A stretch of 64,000 nucleotides of DNA from the NCBI GenBank assembly GCA_023374025.1, contig SIJG01000055.1, forward strand, positions 434,001-498,000. Direction: 5' to 3'. Of this stretch, positions 1 through 14,729 are shown one piece after another. The translations under genes were made by a program, and so were the position numbers. Each line of letters starts with the position of its first letter. The stretch's first letter is position 1. The notes under the pieces are model-generated. The model worked only from the letters and a program-made list of their open reading frames with translations. It did not search any database and was not told where the DNA came from. Origin of the DNA: Heterodera schachtii (taxonomy: Eukaryota; Nematoda; Chromadorea; Rhabditida; Heteroderidae).

Positions 1-2006
<2,006 letters not shown>

Positions 2007-5000
2007 ATGTCAGGCTCATCATCAGCATCACCAAAATCCCTCAAAGTTGAGCTCAAAGATGAGCCAAACACTGATGCTGTTGATTCTTTGAACAATTTGG
2101 ACCAAAGGAACAACGGACATTCAAAAAACTTGGGTAAATTTTGAAAACGGAAAATTTAATGGTTTTTTTATTATTAGAACCTGGCACGTCTTTCGATGAT
2201 GATCAATTTACCAAAAGCAATGAAGCAGATGCTAGTCACTCTTCACATGACGCGCATTCCGACACAATGGATGTTGGCGAGGGATTGCCCATTGAGTCAA
2301 TGATTGACAATGACAGCCCAATTAAGGGCTGGGAAACTCCTCCTCAGGCATCCCTTTCCGAGTTTTTTGAAATAACATTTCTTTTCAAGGAATCTGTCAA
2401 TGGCATGGTTCAACCTCGCGTTGTGCCACCCGTCGGGAAACCAACACGCTGGACAAATCAATTAGACTTCATTATGAAAGACCTGCTCAAACAAGCCAAA
2501 AACCACAAACACGCATGGCCTTTTGTCCGTCCGGTTGACGCAATCAAATTGAGCATTCCAGTAAAGCCCAAACACTAAACCTTAACAAACTGCAAACTCA
2601 TTTATAGGATTACCACAAAGTCATTAAAAGACCAATGGATTTGGGAACAATTGAAAGGAGGCTCAAAAACATGTATTATTACTCCGCCAGCGAGTGTCTT
2701 AAGGTAACGTCTCATTGTCCACATGCTTTTGGGGCACGGAATCCTTAAAATTCTTCCTTAAAAGCATTTTGTTAGACCTTCTCGATTCTAAGTGTTCCGT
2801 TTTGGTGTAACTACGCCTTGCAATTAGAGAGAATTCGGAAAAGTCCTGAAAAGGATGTTTTCTTTTTATAGGACATCATGACTGTCTTCAACGATTGTTA
2901 CCTTTTCAACCCACCGCATTTTGGGGTTTATAACATGGCTAAAGAACTCGAACAATTTATGCTGACGAAATTGACTAAAATCCCACCTAATGTAAGTTCT
3001 TTTTGCAGGATTTTGAGCAGATCTTTGCAAACTGTTACAAATTCAATCAATGTGAAGATGACGTCACCTTGATGTGCAAGAATGTTGAAAATTTGTACCG
3101 CGATCGTTTAAAAAAATTTCCGGATAAGGTCCAAAATTCAAAGTTTGCCAGGATCTAATAAGTCTAACAGTTGTGCTTTGTCCGTGAGTGCTTTCCGTTT
3201 CCTAACCTTTTTATTTTAGGAAGTCGAAATTCCCTTCCCGAGTCAAAAGAAGGCTGGAAAGGGGACGGCAAAAAGAAATATTCGCGCTTCATCATCGGCC
3301 ACCAAAGGTACTACCGTAGCTAATAGTCCGTCTAGCGTGTGTGAATCGGCTGCTGCAATCTTAGGCTATTTCCACAATGCAACTGTGCAAGGTGCTCGTA
3401 ACTGTTTTGTATTCTAAATATTTTCCAATTAGGCTAAATTGACTACTTACAATTAGAGTACGGTTCGGGTGGGTAATCTCCCAAAAATGGCAATTTCTTT
3501 CAATTTTTCATGTGTTGGCGAGCACAATGCAAACACTTCCCTTTGCTTACGCTGCTTTTTCTGTTCTCTTGCTTTTGCTTCTTCATATTTCCTAACATTG
3601 CAATTAAGGCCTTCCTTTTCAGTTAGTCGTGAGTCTTCTGCACAACGTGGGTTGCCCGACAGTTCTTCGTCTATTGGGTCGTTGAAACCTGAAATTGATT
3701 CGACCGAAGACCAGAAGGGGGTGCGTTTTGAAACTAAAAGATATGATTAAAGGTGGAACAATTTGCTGTTTAGAAGGGAGTAAAGCGAAAAGCTGACACG
3801 ACCACTTCTTTTGATGAGGAAGGACCTTCGACAAAACAGCCAATTAAAAGAGAGGTGCGACCGATTAAGAAAGGACCTGCGCCTGTCGACTACTCACAGC
3901 TCAAGCCACTTCTCAAAGGCAAATTGAATGAGAGGATGAAATTCTGTCATAAATTACTCAATGAGCTCATTACCTCCAAAAGATGCAAGGTGAGACTGAC
4001 AATTGAAAGCATTGCTAATCAAATGTTACCATTTTCATCCATTAGACATTCAATTGGCCGTTTCTTGAGCCCGTTGATGCCGAGGCATTGAACCTCCCTG
4101 ACTATTTCGACGTCATTAAACAACCGATGGATTTAAGCACCATAAAAAAGAAAATGGATGCACGTCAGTATATTTCTCCCGATGAATTTCGGAATGATGT
4201 TTTATTGATGTGCCGGAATTGCTTTACCTACAATCCTGAGGATCAGCCCGTTCACAAAATTGGAAAACAATTGCAGGTAGGTTAAGAACTTTCATTAAAT
4301 TGTTAACCACGTGTAAAGAGTTGTTGAAAATTAGTGAGCGGTGTTGGCCAGATATTTGTAAATATTCCAAAACTGAAGTTTTTAGTCGTATTTCAATGCG
4401 AAATGGAGGCATTTGCCTGCAGAAATGCCGCCTGATACTGCAGAAAAGGTCGTGCCAACTTCAGCACTCCCACCAAAGGAGGAAAAGAAAGAAATTCTGC
4501 CAAAGACTTCAATTTCCAATAAGCCATCGTCGGTTTCGCCGACTGCGCTTCTACAAAAATTTAAGCCTGTGGACGACGATGAGCAAATTGACTTTCTTCT
4601 TTTGCAAGTCCAAGCTGAACATGCACGGGTTACTGAGAAACAGACGCAATTGCAGCAGTACTCCCACGACCTCCTCCAATTAAAGTGCAAAAAATGTTAA
4701 AAATAATAGTTACTTTTCTTTTTATAGACTTAGGCGCCGAGAAGCACGAACACAACAACAATTAACGCCGCCATTAAGTGCTGAATCGCATCAGGCCATT
4801 AAAAAATTGTTGAACGCGTGTCTTCCCATTTCCTCCATTCCGACATCGCTTTCGTTGCCACACAGCACTGCTTTTTTGCCTTCTATCAATGCAGTTCAAA
4901 CATCCGTCGTTGGGTTGCTTCAGCCAAATGTTCAGTCGAAACTTCCTCCCGCAATGCCTACGATTTCACCGCCGCAGCAGATGAAGAAAAAGGCTGGGCC

Positions 5001-7659
5001 TGGGCGACCGCGTGTGACGAATTCTGGCTCTTCGGCTTTTATCGGTTGTTACATTTTATCACTTATAAGTAGTTACTTATTGTTTACTATTTTATTTTCG
5101 ATATTTCAGGACAAACTTCTGCAGAATCGAGCATTAGTGCACCTTCACAAGGTCACCTTTCTCTTTTTGATCTCCCACCTGAAATTTTATTCCCATTTAG
5201 CTCAAAGCGTTTCCGTCTCACAAATAAACCAAGTCCCTGTGCAACAACAGTTCCCTGCTGTTGATGCTCCCCATCCCAATCTGTTGCCTCAGCAACCCAA
5301 TGCGAAATCGGGGCGAGGGAGAAAGCCCGGCTCAAAGAACAAGCCGAAGACGGAGTCTCAGAAGGAGGACACGTTGACAAAGGAATACGAATTCAACTCC
5401 GAAGACGAGCACTCCTCTGAGCCGATGACTTATGACGAAAAGCGACAATTGTCGATGAACATCAACAATTTACCTGGCGACAAATTGACCAGGTCACTCA
5501 CTCATTATTCCCTTCCTTTCATTATGTACTTCATTCATTTGCTTGTTTTAGTGTTGTGAACATAATCAAAGCACGAGAACAAATCAAAGATTTGAACCCC
5601 GATGAAATTGAGATTGACTTCGAAACGTTGAAGCCAGTCACGCTCAGAGAACTCGAGGCTTATGTGAAGGCTTGTTCCCAACAACCGGACAAAAAACCGA
5701 AGAAGACTTCGACGACCTCTTACCGTTCGTTTTATTTACTTTCACGATTAAAATCAGTTTAATTTAACAGCGAAATCTTTGCATCCCGAACACCCAAAAA
5801 AGAAGGACACCGATCCCCGAACACAACAGTTCAACGGAAGCGCACCGCCTACCGGAAAATGTAAATTTTTGCTGCCCTATTTAATTAATTCAGCTTGATT
5901 CAGTATCCAATGGGGACAGTGGTCAACTTTCGGTCACAAGTACGACCACGGCCTTTGCTGGACGTACGACCCAAGGAATGGTCGCGCAGAAGGAGGACGA
6001 AAATTCCTCTTCCGAGTCTTCGAGTGGTTCTTCTTCTTCTGAGTCGGATTCTAGTGACTCATCTGATTCAGAATCAGGTTAGGAAATAGTCGTCATCTTC
6101 CGCATTTACTCACTGTGAAACAATAGCATTAGGGGAGTGACTTACGTACGCATTTGCTGCATTTCCTTTTCTAAATTAAAGCATTAATTTGCATTATGTG
6201 AAACCGATCTATCATTTCTTTAAAACTCGCATCCATGTGATTTTCTTGTACAGTTTTTTTATTTAATTTTATTTGATCTCTAAATTTACGCCAACTAAAA
6301 CTTTGTCTCTTTCCCATCTCGCAATGCAATGAGTCTACATTTTCTGCCACTTGCCAACCAAATTTTCATTTTTAATTATAGCCGCCATTGTTTTTCTTGT
6401 ATGTTTTCATTTCGTTTCGTTTTTTAATTCACGATAAAGTGCTTTACCTTCGATTTTTAAGATATCATACAACAGCAAACAAATTTAATGAACAATTTTT
6501 GAGAATGTGTGGGGCGGCCCTTCCCCGATTAACCCACATAATTCCAAATGAAAATATGAAAGCAATAACCTGCCTCTTTTTAGAGGAGAAGCCGAACCAA
6601 TCGAAACCATCTGCACCTTCGGTGGTTCAATCCGCTGATTTGCATGAGGTGTAGCATATAATTGGGACCATTTTATGCTTTATTATGGTGTTTTTGAAGG
6701 CTTACGCACTTCCGCGGAATGTCCCATCACAGTCTTTGGTGCAACCGCAACAGCAAATGGCGACTCAATTGATTCCGCCAAAACCAACCTCGCAAATAGG
6801 AGGAGGCGTGCAAAACCTTGGGACTGTTAAGGGTATTGGACATTGAACAATTTGAATTGGATGTTTGGTTGCGGGGTTTGGTTATCAATTTGTGCTTTTA
6901 GATTCGGGGTCTTTTGCTGCCAGCAAAGTGCCCCCTCCGGTGCCTCCTCCTCCGCCGTCCATTTCCTCTGCCGTCATTCCGCCATCCGTCCCCAAAGCAC
7001 CGAGTTCGCATGTGCACAGTGGCGCGGCTCCACTCCTTCAGACGAACAATCCCACGGAAATTAGTGCAGGGATTTCCGGCTCCGTGCTCGACCATTTGTT
7101 GCCGAGTGTGACAAACGGCGAAAAAGGCGCCGGAGGAGCGGCTGTTGGTGCTGGGTTGCTGAACAAAAACTCGTGGAGCTCATTAGCACAAAAGGCGACG
7201 GAGGGCGTGGGCCAAATGGGTCATGCGATCAACGCCACAAACGCTTATGAACTGTTCCGAAAGCAAGCCAGGGAAAAGGAGGAACGGGTGAGTAAGGCGG
7301 CAACAAATAAAAATGGAATGAAATGAAAATGGTTAACAATTAGAAGCGACTTCTGAAGGAGGAGGAGGAAAGGAAGAAGCAGCAAAGGGAGAGGGAGAGA
7401 CAAATGCATGCGGGCGGAGGCGGGGAAAGCATTTCAGCACCACCAAACGATGGACAACAGCAGCAGCAGCAGCAGCAACCTAAGATCAACCCGGAGGAGG
7501 TGAACCGACTTCGCGAACAGGAAAAGGTTTCACTTTCGAGGGGAGAAATGGGGGAAAATTCGCTTCATTTGGTAGGAAAGACGAAAGCGCGAAGAGATGG
7601 AGCACGTGGACATGACCAGTCAGATGGAAGTGATGGCCAACTTCGAGCTGGGTTTCTAA
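2007..7659 (+). CDS. BET-family double bromodomain protein with alternative bromodomain-1 exons
   Basis: Acetyl-lysine reader of the BRD2/3/4 (C. elegans BET-1) family, acting on chromatin. Exons: 2007-2133, 2178-2560, 2608-2703, then 2872-2991 or 3009-3128, then 3220-3307, 3623-3720, 3774-3989, 4046-4276, 4386-4684, 4728-5044, 5110-5151, 5201-5492, 5552-5724, 5771-5860, 5904-6077, 6584-6648, 6700-6832, 6902-7287, 7344-7526, 7576-7659. Order: bromodomain 1 ([24 protein letters not shown]), basic linker, bromodomain 2 ([38 protein letters not shown]), AT-hook-like GPGRPR, ET domain ([40 protein letters not shown]), Ser/acidic SEED stretch at 5990-6077, proline-rich segment, and a charged C-terminal helix. 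It has the short-isoform layout, without an evident P-TEFb-binding extension. Phases join in frame throughout; exon ends in the low-complexity middle are less certain. Confidence 0.93.
2872..3128 (+). other. Candidate mutually exclusive exon pair in bromodomain 1
   Basis: Exon A (2872-2991) and exon B (3009-3128) are each exactly 120 bases, start and end in phase 0, and both encode the second half of bromodomain 1 including the acetyl-lysine Asn: CYLFNPP in A and CYKFNQC in B. The gap between them, 2992-3008, is only 17 bases (GTAAGTTCTTTTTGCAG). It carries a donor and an acceptor but is far shorter than a spliceable nematode intron. Reading through the gap shifts the frame to a stop at 3070-3072. 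Confidence 0.8.
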
Positions 7660-8169
7660 CTCCTTGCGCTGCCCACATTTATTTCTTCATCGGAAATTCA
7701 AAATCTCTGACTTATATTTTAATTTGTGACAAATTGGATTGAAAATGTCATTTTATCGACTTCCCCTCCTCACAATCAGTAGATGACAATAGTTTTGCCG
7801 TCAAAGTCCATTGGGCGGTCGGTCAGATGTTTTCCCGTTTAAGCCAGACATTCACACATTTATTTCCGCCCTTCATACTTTCGCTGTTTGATTACCGTCG
7901 TATCGTATTTTAATTGATGATTTGTCTCTTTCTCTCTCGCACTTTGCTGTTTATCATTGTCTAATAAATATGGTACCATCCGTACACAATATTATCGTCT
8001 TGTCGTTTTACACACACTATATTATTTTCTGACTGATTATTGTTTGATATACGTGTAAATGAACATAAAATATTTCCGTGCGCATTGGCTCATTAGCCGT
8101 TTGTTAATTATTAATTGGTAAATAAATTTGGTTTTTCAACTGATCAACTCCCTTTGGCTGATCTAAGGG
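7660..8169 (+). other. Intergenic region, BET 3' end to CDC23
   Basis: No gene seen. Several AATAAA-type signals (near 7962, 8065 and 8119) could end the BET transcript. CDC23 follows on the same strand after 510 bp, a gap wider than usual for a nematode operon, so co-transcription is not supported. Confidence 0.5.
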
Positions 8170-11100
8170 ATGGACACGGCCGAATCAGCGTCAGTTGCAC
8201 CAAATCCTACGGGGGAAGTCGGCGAAACGGTTGAACCTTATCGCGTTGTGTCTGATTTGATGTGGCTGACCGACCAGTGCGAACGGAGATGCATGTTCGA
8301 ATGTGCCAAATGGTAGGCAACGAGTTCATACATGAAAAAGGGGGGGGGGGGGGGTCGACCCCCCCCCCCCCCCCCCCCCTCCTTCGCCCGCAAAGTCCCC
8401 CAAAATGGGGGACCCCTTCGCATCGAGTGGGGGCCGGTGTAAAAGAGGTGGGGGGGGGCGTAGCGAAGGGGAAAAGAGGGACATTTCTGAAAAAATTGGC
8501 TATTTTCTTAACAAAATTCGTTAGAAATTCTCAATTTTTCTCCCGGCGGCGCCTATCGGCACCGCCGGACCCCTTTGTACCTCAAAATTTTTGTAAAAAA
8601 CCGCGCCGCAAAAAAATGGTCTTGAAAAGCAAAAAAAAAAAAAGTCGTTAATTTATCTGGCTGGACCCCTTCGCAAAAATTTCGGTTGACCCCCCCCCCC
8701 TTTTCATGTATGAACAGTTGGAACTGTTAAGTCAATGACAACTCGTACCACAAAAAACTTGCAAATAATGCCTTAGGCTTTGCCTAATTGTAAGCCATTG
8801 TACGAGTTGTCTGTGTACGAGTTTGGTCATCTTTTCACGTCACTACCGTTTAAAGAATCAAATATTTGTATAAGATTCGCTTTAGGGCCAGTGAACAGCT
8901 GAGTCATCTGCCCGACCAACACTTTGAAGCATTTGAATTACAAAATCCCGACCAGCGACAAAGCATTGGCTGTGAAGCGACGAATCGAATGCCAACCAAA
9001 AGACGGGCGTTGGTCAGCTTTGTCCGGGCTTTGATTCTCAACAGAGACTACGACAGAGCGAAGTTGAGAAAGAATCATTTGGCATTTAAAGCAGGCAATT
9101 AATTGTGAATGCCTTTCGTTTTGAATGGCATTCGATTCGATTTGCTCGTGGCATTGGCAATTCCCTTTTTCTTTTGTCAGCTTCGTCTTCCCTTTCAGTC
9201 TTTCCTTTCGACGGACATTGGTCAAATGTCCTGTCTGGAGGCCTTCTTGTTTTACTTCTCTTGGTATATGCTTTCGGTTCGAAATCGCGTGGAAAATGAA
9301 GCGGATGAATTGGATCGGAATGACGAATTTGAGAACAACGAATTGGCCAATTTGAGGACCGAAATGGAAGCGGCAAAGCTCAAACAACCCGACCTTTTCG
9401 ACTGTTTTTTGAATTATTTGTGAGAATGTCACAATTTGTTAATGCAAATGCCATTCTGTTCAGATTGGGCACCGTTCAAAAAGAAAGTGGCGCCGACGAA
9501 CTCGCAATTCGCACATTTACTGAGGCGGTAAGGGGCGAAACTCGCCATGCCATTGGTCACTGTTTTGTCATCCTTCCCTTTCAGATACAAATGGACAAAC
9601 GTTGTTGGCCCGCGTGGGAGTCGCTGTCCACGCTCGTCGATGGCTTTTATTCCGTTAGTTGGTCATATAAATGCATTGGAAATTCCGATTTTAAAATTTT
9701 AATCCATTTTTTACAAAAATGTTTTTTTTGTTACTTAATCTTTAGTTTCTCTAGCAGCCAAAAAAGTTTATTCAACAATTACGAAAATGTAATTCACTTT
9801 CTACCGTAGTAAGTAATCTACAATTTATTTGTTTCTGAACTTTTTGTTCTAAATCAAAATTCTCAAGCAATGGCAAATTTGTGATTTTCCTCTCTCCCAT
9901 TACTCATAGCATACGCCGGTCATGCTCTTCTTGAATGTATCCGTTTTTAGGTCAAAATAGAGAAGGAGCCGTACAGTTGCACTTGGATGTACACTCTTTT
10001 TGTGGCCGAGACGATGTTTCGGCTCCAACTTTACATTTGTGCCATTGAGGCGTTCACCGCTGTGGCCAAACACATCGGTGCATCGCCTTACATTCTCTGT
10101 CAGATTGCAGCAGCCCATTCGGAGTTGCAGGAGCACGACAGTGCGATCAGTTCCTTCGCCCGGGTTCGCAAGATCGACCCGTACCGAATTGAGCAGGTCC
10201 AAATTGGGGATGGTGTTGGAAATGGTTCAAATTGGGTAACCCATGGTGATGGGGGGGGGGCGATCGGAGCAGGTCGTTTCCTAATCATAAAATTCACGAA
10301 AAAAGCGCTGAAAATTTTTTAAATTAGTTTTCTTGAAATTTCATATGAAAAAATTTTCTAAGATTTTTTTTTGATTTGGTTGGAAACGACTGGCGGGGGG
10401 GGGGGGGGAAATGAAGTGAACCCGGGGGGGTGGTGGGGTCTGCTGGGTGAGTACGCTGTTCCATTGTTCCATTGTCCGGCATTATTTCCTGACTCCTTTT
10501 GGCAGATGCACTTTTACTCGGATTCGCTGTACATTCGGGTAATCATAATCATTTCCTCGTTTTCTCCACTCCATCCGACTTTTTTTAGCAAAATGTCGTG
10601 GAACTTTCGCTGCTGGCCAAATGGTTTTACGCCAGTCACAAATTCCACTGGGAGACGTGTTGCATCGTCGGTACTGAAAAGAGGGACGGGACAAAATCTC
10701 GCCGCCGAAATTTTTTATAAGAAAATTAAAGGAAAAAAAAGTTCAGCGATTTATTCTTGAAATTTTATGATAAATTACTGTTTTTTCGTAAAATCTTCAA
10801 AAAAAAAAGTTGTAAAAAAATTATAAAAAGTTTTCTATGTTTTTTCCTTGAAAAATTTTTTTTTTAATTTCTGCGGCGAGATTTTGGGGTGTACTCACTG
10901 AAAAGGCATTCAGCGCAAAACTCAATTTTCAACTCTTTTGCAGCCAATTACTACAGCGCACGGAATATGCACGAGCAGGCACAGGAATTTTTGAAACGGG
11001 CGATCAAATTGTGCCCGACAAATGCGTCCATTTGGGTGCTGTTGGGCCACGAATATTTGGAGACGAAAAACCACCAATTGGCCTCAACGGCGTACAAAAA

Positions 11101-12259
11101 GGCAACAGGTGGGCGATTGATTGGTCAATCTTTGCCCATTTTTACTTTTTTTTACGACGCCCTTTTAACTGTTTTTGTTTTTCATTGTCAGAGATCGATT
11201 CCGTTTGTTACCGCGGATGGTACGGACTCGGCCAACTCTACGAAATACTGAAACAATCGGAGACCGCCCTTTACTATTACCAAAAGGCGCACAAATGTCG
11301 GCCAGCGGACTCGAGAATTTTGATCGCATTAGGCGAGACTTTTTCGGATTAATTTTCCTTTTCTTCGGATGTCATTTTAAAGTTATCTTTTCAGGTGTAA
11401 TTTTCTCCAAAATCGACCGGAAATCGGATGCAGAAAAATGTTTTAAAAAGGCATTTCAAATTGGCGACGTGGAGGGAAATGCGCTGACGCATTTGGCCAA
11501 GTAAAATAAAGCAAAGGCAGCCAATTGAAAATGCATTTCGATGCTTCTTCAGACTTTACGAAGAACAGGAAAACCAGCGAAACGCCGCCAAAGCATATGA
11601 AGCCTATTTGACGCTTTACACGGAGGAATTGGTGGGTTTCTGCTGAAACTCGGCTTTGTTTATCCATTTGGCACTTCCAACGCCAATTTTAAGGTCGGCG
11701 ACCTCAGTCTAATCGCTGAAGCGTGTCGCTTTTTGGCTCGTCACAATTTGGACCTTGGTGATTTGGACACGTCCTACGCCTATGCCCAGCGGTGTTTGAA
11801 TTATGACCTGTCCAAGGTCTGCCGAGGAAATTAAGGCATTGAAACATGAAATGCCGTAATTCCCTCCCTTTAGGAGGAGGGCCAACGCATCCTCCGACTG
11901 ATAATGAGCAAACGGAAGGAGGAGCAGGAGCGCAAGCTGTCACTCCCTGTCGGAACGCCTCAGCAGCAAAACATTTCTTCGTTGAAAACGCCAACCGACG
12001 CGCTGAGGCCCGTTGGAGGAGGGGACGAGTGAGTTTTTGAAGGAGTTTCATTATTGGACGCAGCAGAGGCACGGACAAACAGTTCCATTATGGAAAAGAC
12101 ACTTCGATAGCGTTTAATTTGCATTTCAGGAGCACTTTGCAAACGCCACTCAATGTGCGCAAAGAAGTGAACTTGGCACCGTCAAGCGACGTGGCGACCA
12201 ACTCGGACGAGGAGATGAACACCAACTCGGACGACGACGATCTCGAAATCTCTTTCTAA
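8170..12259 (+). CDS. cdc-23: CDC23 / APC8, TPR subunit of the anaphase-promoting complex
   Basis: Scaffold TPR subunit of the APC/C ubiquitin ligase. Start at 8170 (MDTAESASVAPNPTGE). Exons: 8170-8312, one from 8886, a poorly defined part to about 9420, then 9464-9527, 9585-9653, 9951-10196, 10506-10538, 10589-10670, 10944-11108, 11192-11332, 11395-11500, 11553-11631, 11694-11816, 11874-12028, 12130-12259. Diagnostic segments: KRCWPAWESLSTLV, KIDPYRIEQ, ETCCIV..NYYSARNMHEQA, LLGHEYLETKNHQLASTAYK, RGWYGLGQLYEILKQSETA, YYYQKAHKCRPADSRILIAL, IGDVEGNALTHLAKLYEEQ. The C-terminus is acidic (NSDEEMNTNSDDDDLEISF). The 11333-11394 intron appears to use a GC donor (AG|GCGAGA), because GT alternatives break the frame. 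Exon limits between 8900 and 9420 are tentative. Confidence 0.9.
8324..8715. mobile_element. Foldback element with poly-G/poly-C arms in CDC23 intron 1
   Basis: GTTCATACATGAAAA at 8324 is repeated inverted at the other end (TTTTCATGTATGAAC, ending at 8715), followed inward by long G runs and C runs. It contains the dispersed palindrome GGCGGCGCCTATCGGCACCG near 8544. No clean target duplication was found. Sequence resembling its interior (CGCAAAGTCCCCCAAAATGG) recurs near 12810-12850. It sits wholly inside the first intron. Confidence 0.65.
8732..8822. repeat. Short inverted repeat with ACTCGTAC ends
   Basis: CAACTCGTACC (from about 8740) is mirrored by GTACGAGTTG and GTACGAGTTT (8800-8822). 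The same ACTCGTAC motif bounds a larger foldback at 29928-30344. Located in CDC23 intron 1, next to the previous element. Confidence 0.45.
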
Positions 12260-13093
12260 CCAAACAGCCTTTTTGAAATATTTCCATTTGCACTTTGGAT
12301 TTAGCCGTTTAATTTTTTATAAAAGGCGAAGTGAGCGCAAACAGATTGTGTTTGTTGTTTCTCATTGTCTCTGACTTCCCTCGGCAAACAATAAATTGGT
12401 TAAGTCGGAGTTAAGGGGCCAAGTTCATTCTTTGTCAATTAAATGCAACAAATTCCCTCCGTTTCTATGCGGACAAGGACTAGTGGTATAAATGAGATTT
12501 ACAAGGGTTTGTTGAGTTGGGCTCGGCTTCCGCTCCCCCCCCCCCCCAATTGTCCCCGATTCTCCCCCCCCCCCCCATTCATTTGCCATTCCCCCCCCCC
12601 CCCCTCTCACCTTCCTTTGTAAATATTCCCTACCTTTGACCACAATGAATGTGTGCAATTTATGGTTCCGGCGCCACCGTAAAAGGCCATCATAATAATG
12701 CGACGGGGACAAAAGGGGCGGCGAAACGCGTGCCGAAGGGGCGGGGGGGGGCGATGGTCCCGCGGCACACTTCTCGGGATTACCCCACGCTTCTTACCTT
12801 TACCCCCAAAATGTGGTGGGCCTTTTGCGGGCGAAGGGACTCCCTGGGGGGGGGGGGGGGGCAACCGAACCCTTTCCCCCCCCCCCCCCCCCTCCTTCCC
12901 CTTTACCCCTCCGCACGGAATGCCTTTGCCTTCGCCCGTCGTAAGACAAAAGGGGGCGGAGGGATTGCACTTTTGGAAACAATCGACGGACCTTTAAATG
13001 CTTCCCTCTTTCCTTTAAAAATGCGTTTAGCAAAGGAAGGGGAATTTTTAATTTTCTCATTTCACTCTCCGACAAAAGAATTGGCAACTCAAA
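12260..13093. repeat. Intergenic region with poly-C/poly-G foldback remnant
   Basis: After the CDC23 stop and an AATAAA near 12390 comes a stretch with at least six runs of 8 or more C or G (12535-12900). It carries short segments shared with the foldback at 8324-8715. Frames here stay open only because of homopolymers; no gene is supported until 13094. Confidence 0.5.
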
Positions 13094-14729
13094 ATGTCCT
13101 TTTTTGGGTCCCTTTTCTTCCTTTTGCTTCTTTTTCCGTTGCTTTTTCTCATCCGTCGGTCGTCCACCGACGGACAATTCGTTCTTTGGAATGCGCCCAC
13201 TCTTCCGACGGCGGACATTTTCTTCAGTCCGTGCACTTTTCCGATGGTTTATCCATTTGAAAGTCAAACGCATCGGAGAAAGGTGAAAAAGAAAAAAGGG
13301 ACCAAATTGGGGAGAAAGGCCAAAAACCAATTAAAGAGGGAAAGGAGGACAAATGAGCAAAAGAGTGACCAATTGCAGAAAATAATGGACAAACATTCAG
13401 CACATTCACTCTCCATCGTACAACGATTCGCTTTGCCATGTAAATGCGCATTTGCCATTCATTTGCGATTTGCACAGGTGAAAAAGAAAAGCGGAGAATT
13501 ACACGGACAGACCATGCCAAATGATAAATCTCTGAGAAAAGCGTACCAAATGGGCATAACAATTTGGCATTTGCAATGACTCATATTCTAACGCCATCCG
13601 TGGCGAGGGGAGGGGGGAGAAGAGAATCTCTGCCAGCACGTGAAATTTGCAGGGCACTCAGTGCGAGTGCCGAGGATTTGCTTCGGTTGGCCCGTGCCCA
13701 CCAAAAACACGCGGCTCTTTTGTATGACAATGCTTTGTCCTCGCCAATTTTCGTTGTGCTTATCGTCCGCCAACTTGCCCAGCCAACTTCGCCGATTTCC
13801 ATTACCAGAAACAGCACAGAGTTCGGCTGTCTTTTCCGCCTTCCATGCGGAACAATGAGCGCGGAAATGGTACAGAAATTCGTCAGAAGCACGAAAGTGT
13901 TCATGCGAGTCAGTGGCACGACAAAAGGGCAAATGGAGGGGGGGGGGGGACAATTGGCAATGGCACAAAAAGGAAGCGATTGCCCTCCTTCCCTTCCCTT
14001 CTGTCATTGGCACTCGCCCCGTCCAATTCAGCTGTATGCGCACGTCCTTTTGAACCGATGGTCCGAACATCGTCGTCGTGAATTGGGTGCCCATTGTCCA
14101 ATGGTTCTCGCCATTGGTATGACCGCCTTTTCCGTCGAATAATAATTAGACCCTTTTGCTTCTCATTTTGGTTCTGCTGGAGGGACTGACGACCAATCCG
14201 AAGAGGGTAATTTTGGGGGGGGGGGGGGGGGGCAAAGCGTCGCTTTTCAATGGAAAAGCATTCATTCGTCCGTTCAGATTTCATCGGTCACTTTGCACAC
14301 TGGTCACTAACGACGCAGCCAATAATCATTTTCATTTACTCATTAAGACAATCCGACCCTTTTCCCTTTCCTCGTCAATGCTCAAAACGAATGTTCGAAT
14401 TTGCTAATGCAAGGTGAGCAAAAGATTCATTTCGATTCCCCGTCTTTCTAATCCCCCCCAAAGGGAATCGGCTCGTCGACGTTCTGATCGATCTGACAAA
14501 TCGCGTTGGCTTCGCCATCCGCGACTTCCATTCAACGAAAGGGAAACTGCGGCAGCACGCCGTGCCAAATTGGGCATGGATAATGGCATTGGTTGCACTA
14601 AGTGCGGCACTTTTGGCACTCGTGACAGAATGGGCGGTGGTCAGAAGGGTACGGACGAAAAAAATGCGAACAATCGAATTTGTCGGAACAAAATCAGTGA
14701 TCAAAAGTAAAACGCATATCATTTTTTGA
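13094..14729 (+). CDS. Unrecognised secreted or single-pass membrane protein
   Basis: I do not recognise this protein. The start at 13094 (CAAAATG context) opens with a strong signal peptide (MSFFGSLFFLLLLFPLLFLI), then GQFVLWNAPTLPT; the first exon ends at 13282 (donor GTGAAA). A likely second exon, 13653-13721, is cysteine-rich (GTQCECRGFASVGPCPP). The last two exons are clear. One, 14282 to about 14409, encodes HFAHWSLTTQPIIIFIYSL; the other, about 14462-14729, encodes NRLVDVLIDLTNRVGFAIRD, a hydrophobic stretch (MALVALSAALLALVTEWAVV) and a basic tail RRVRTKK, ending at TGA 14727. This suggests a type I membrane protein. The middle (13722-14281) has several open frames and my exon choices there are unsure. 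An AATAAA lies just after the stop. A related tail fragment occurs at 31303-31385. Confidence 0.5.

Noticed and set aside
13094..13282. Hyaluronidase assignment from the FVLWNAPTLP segment
   Set aside because: None of the later hyaluronidase motifs could be found downstream.
12649..13330. Long frames on both strands around 12.6-13.3 kb
   Set aside because: Open because of G/C homopolymers; composition unlike any neighbour and shared with a foldback element.
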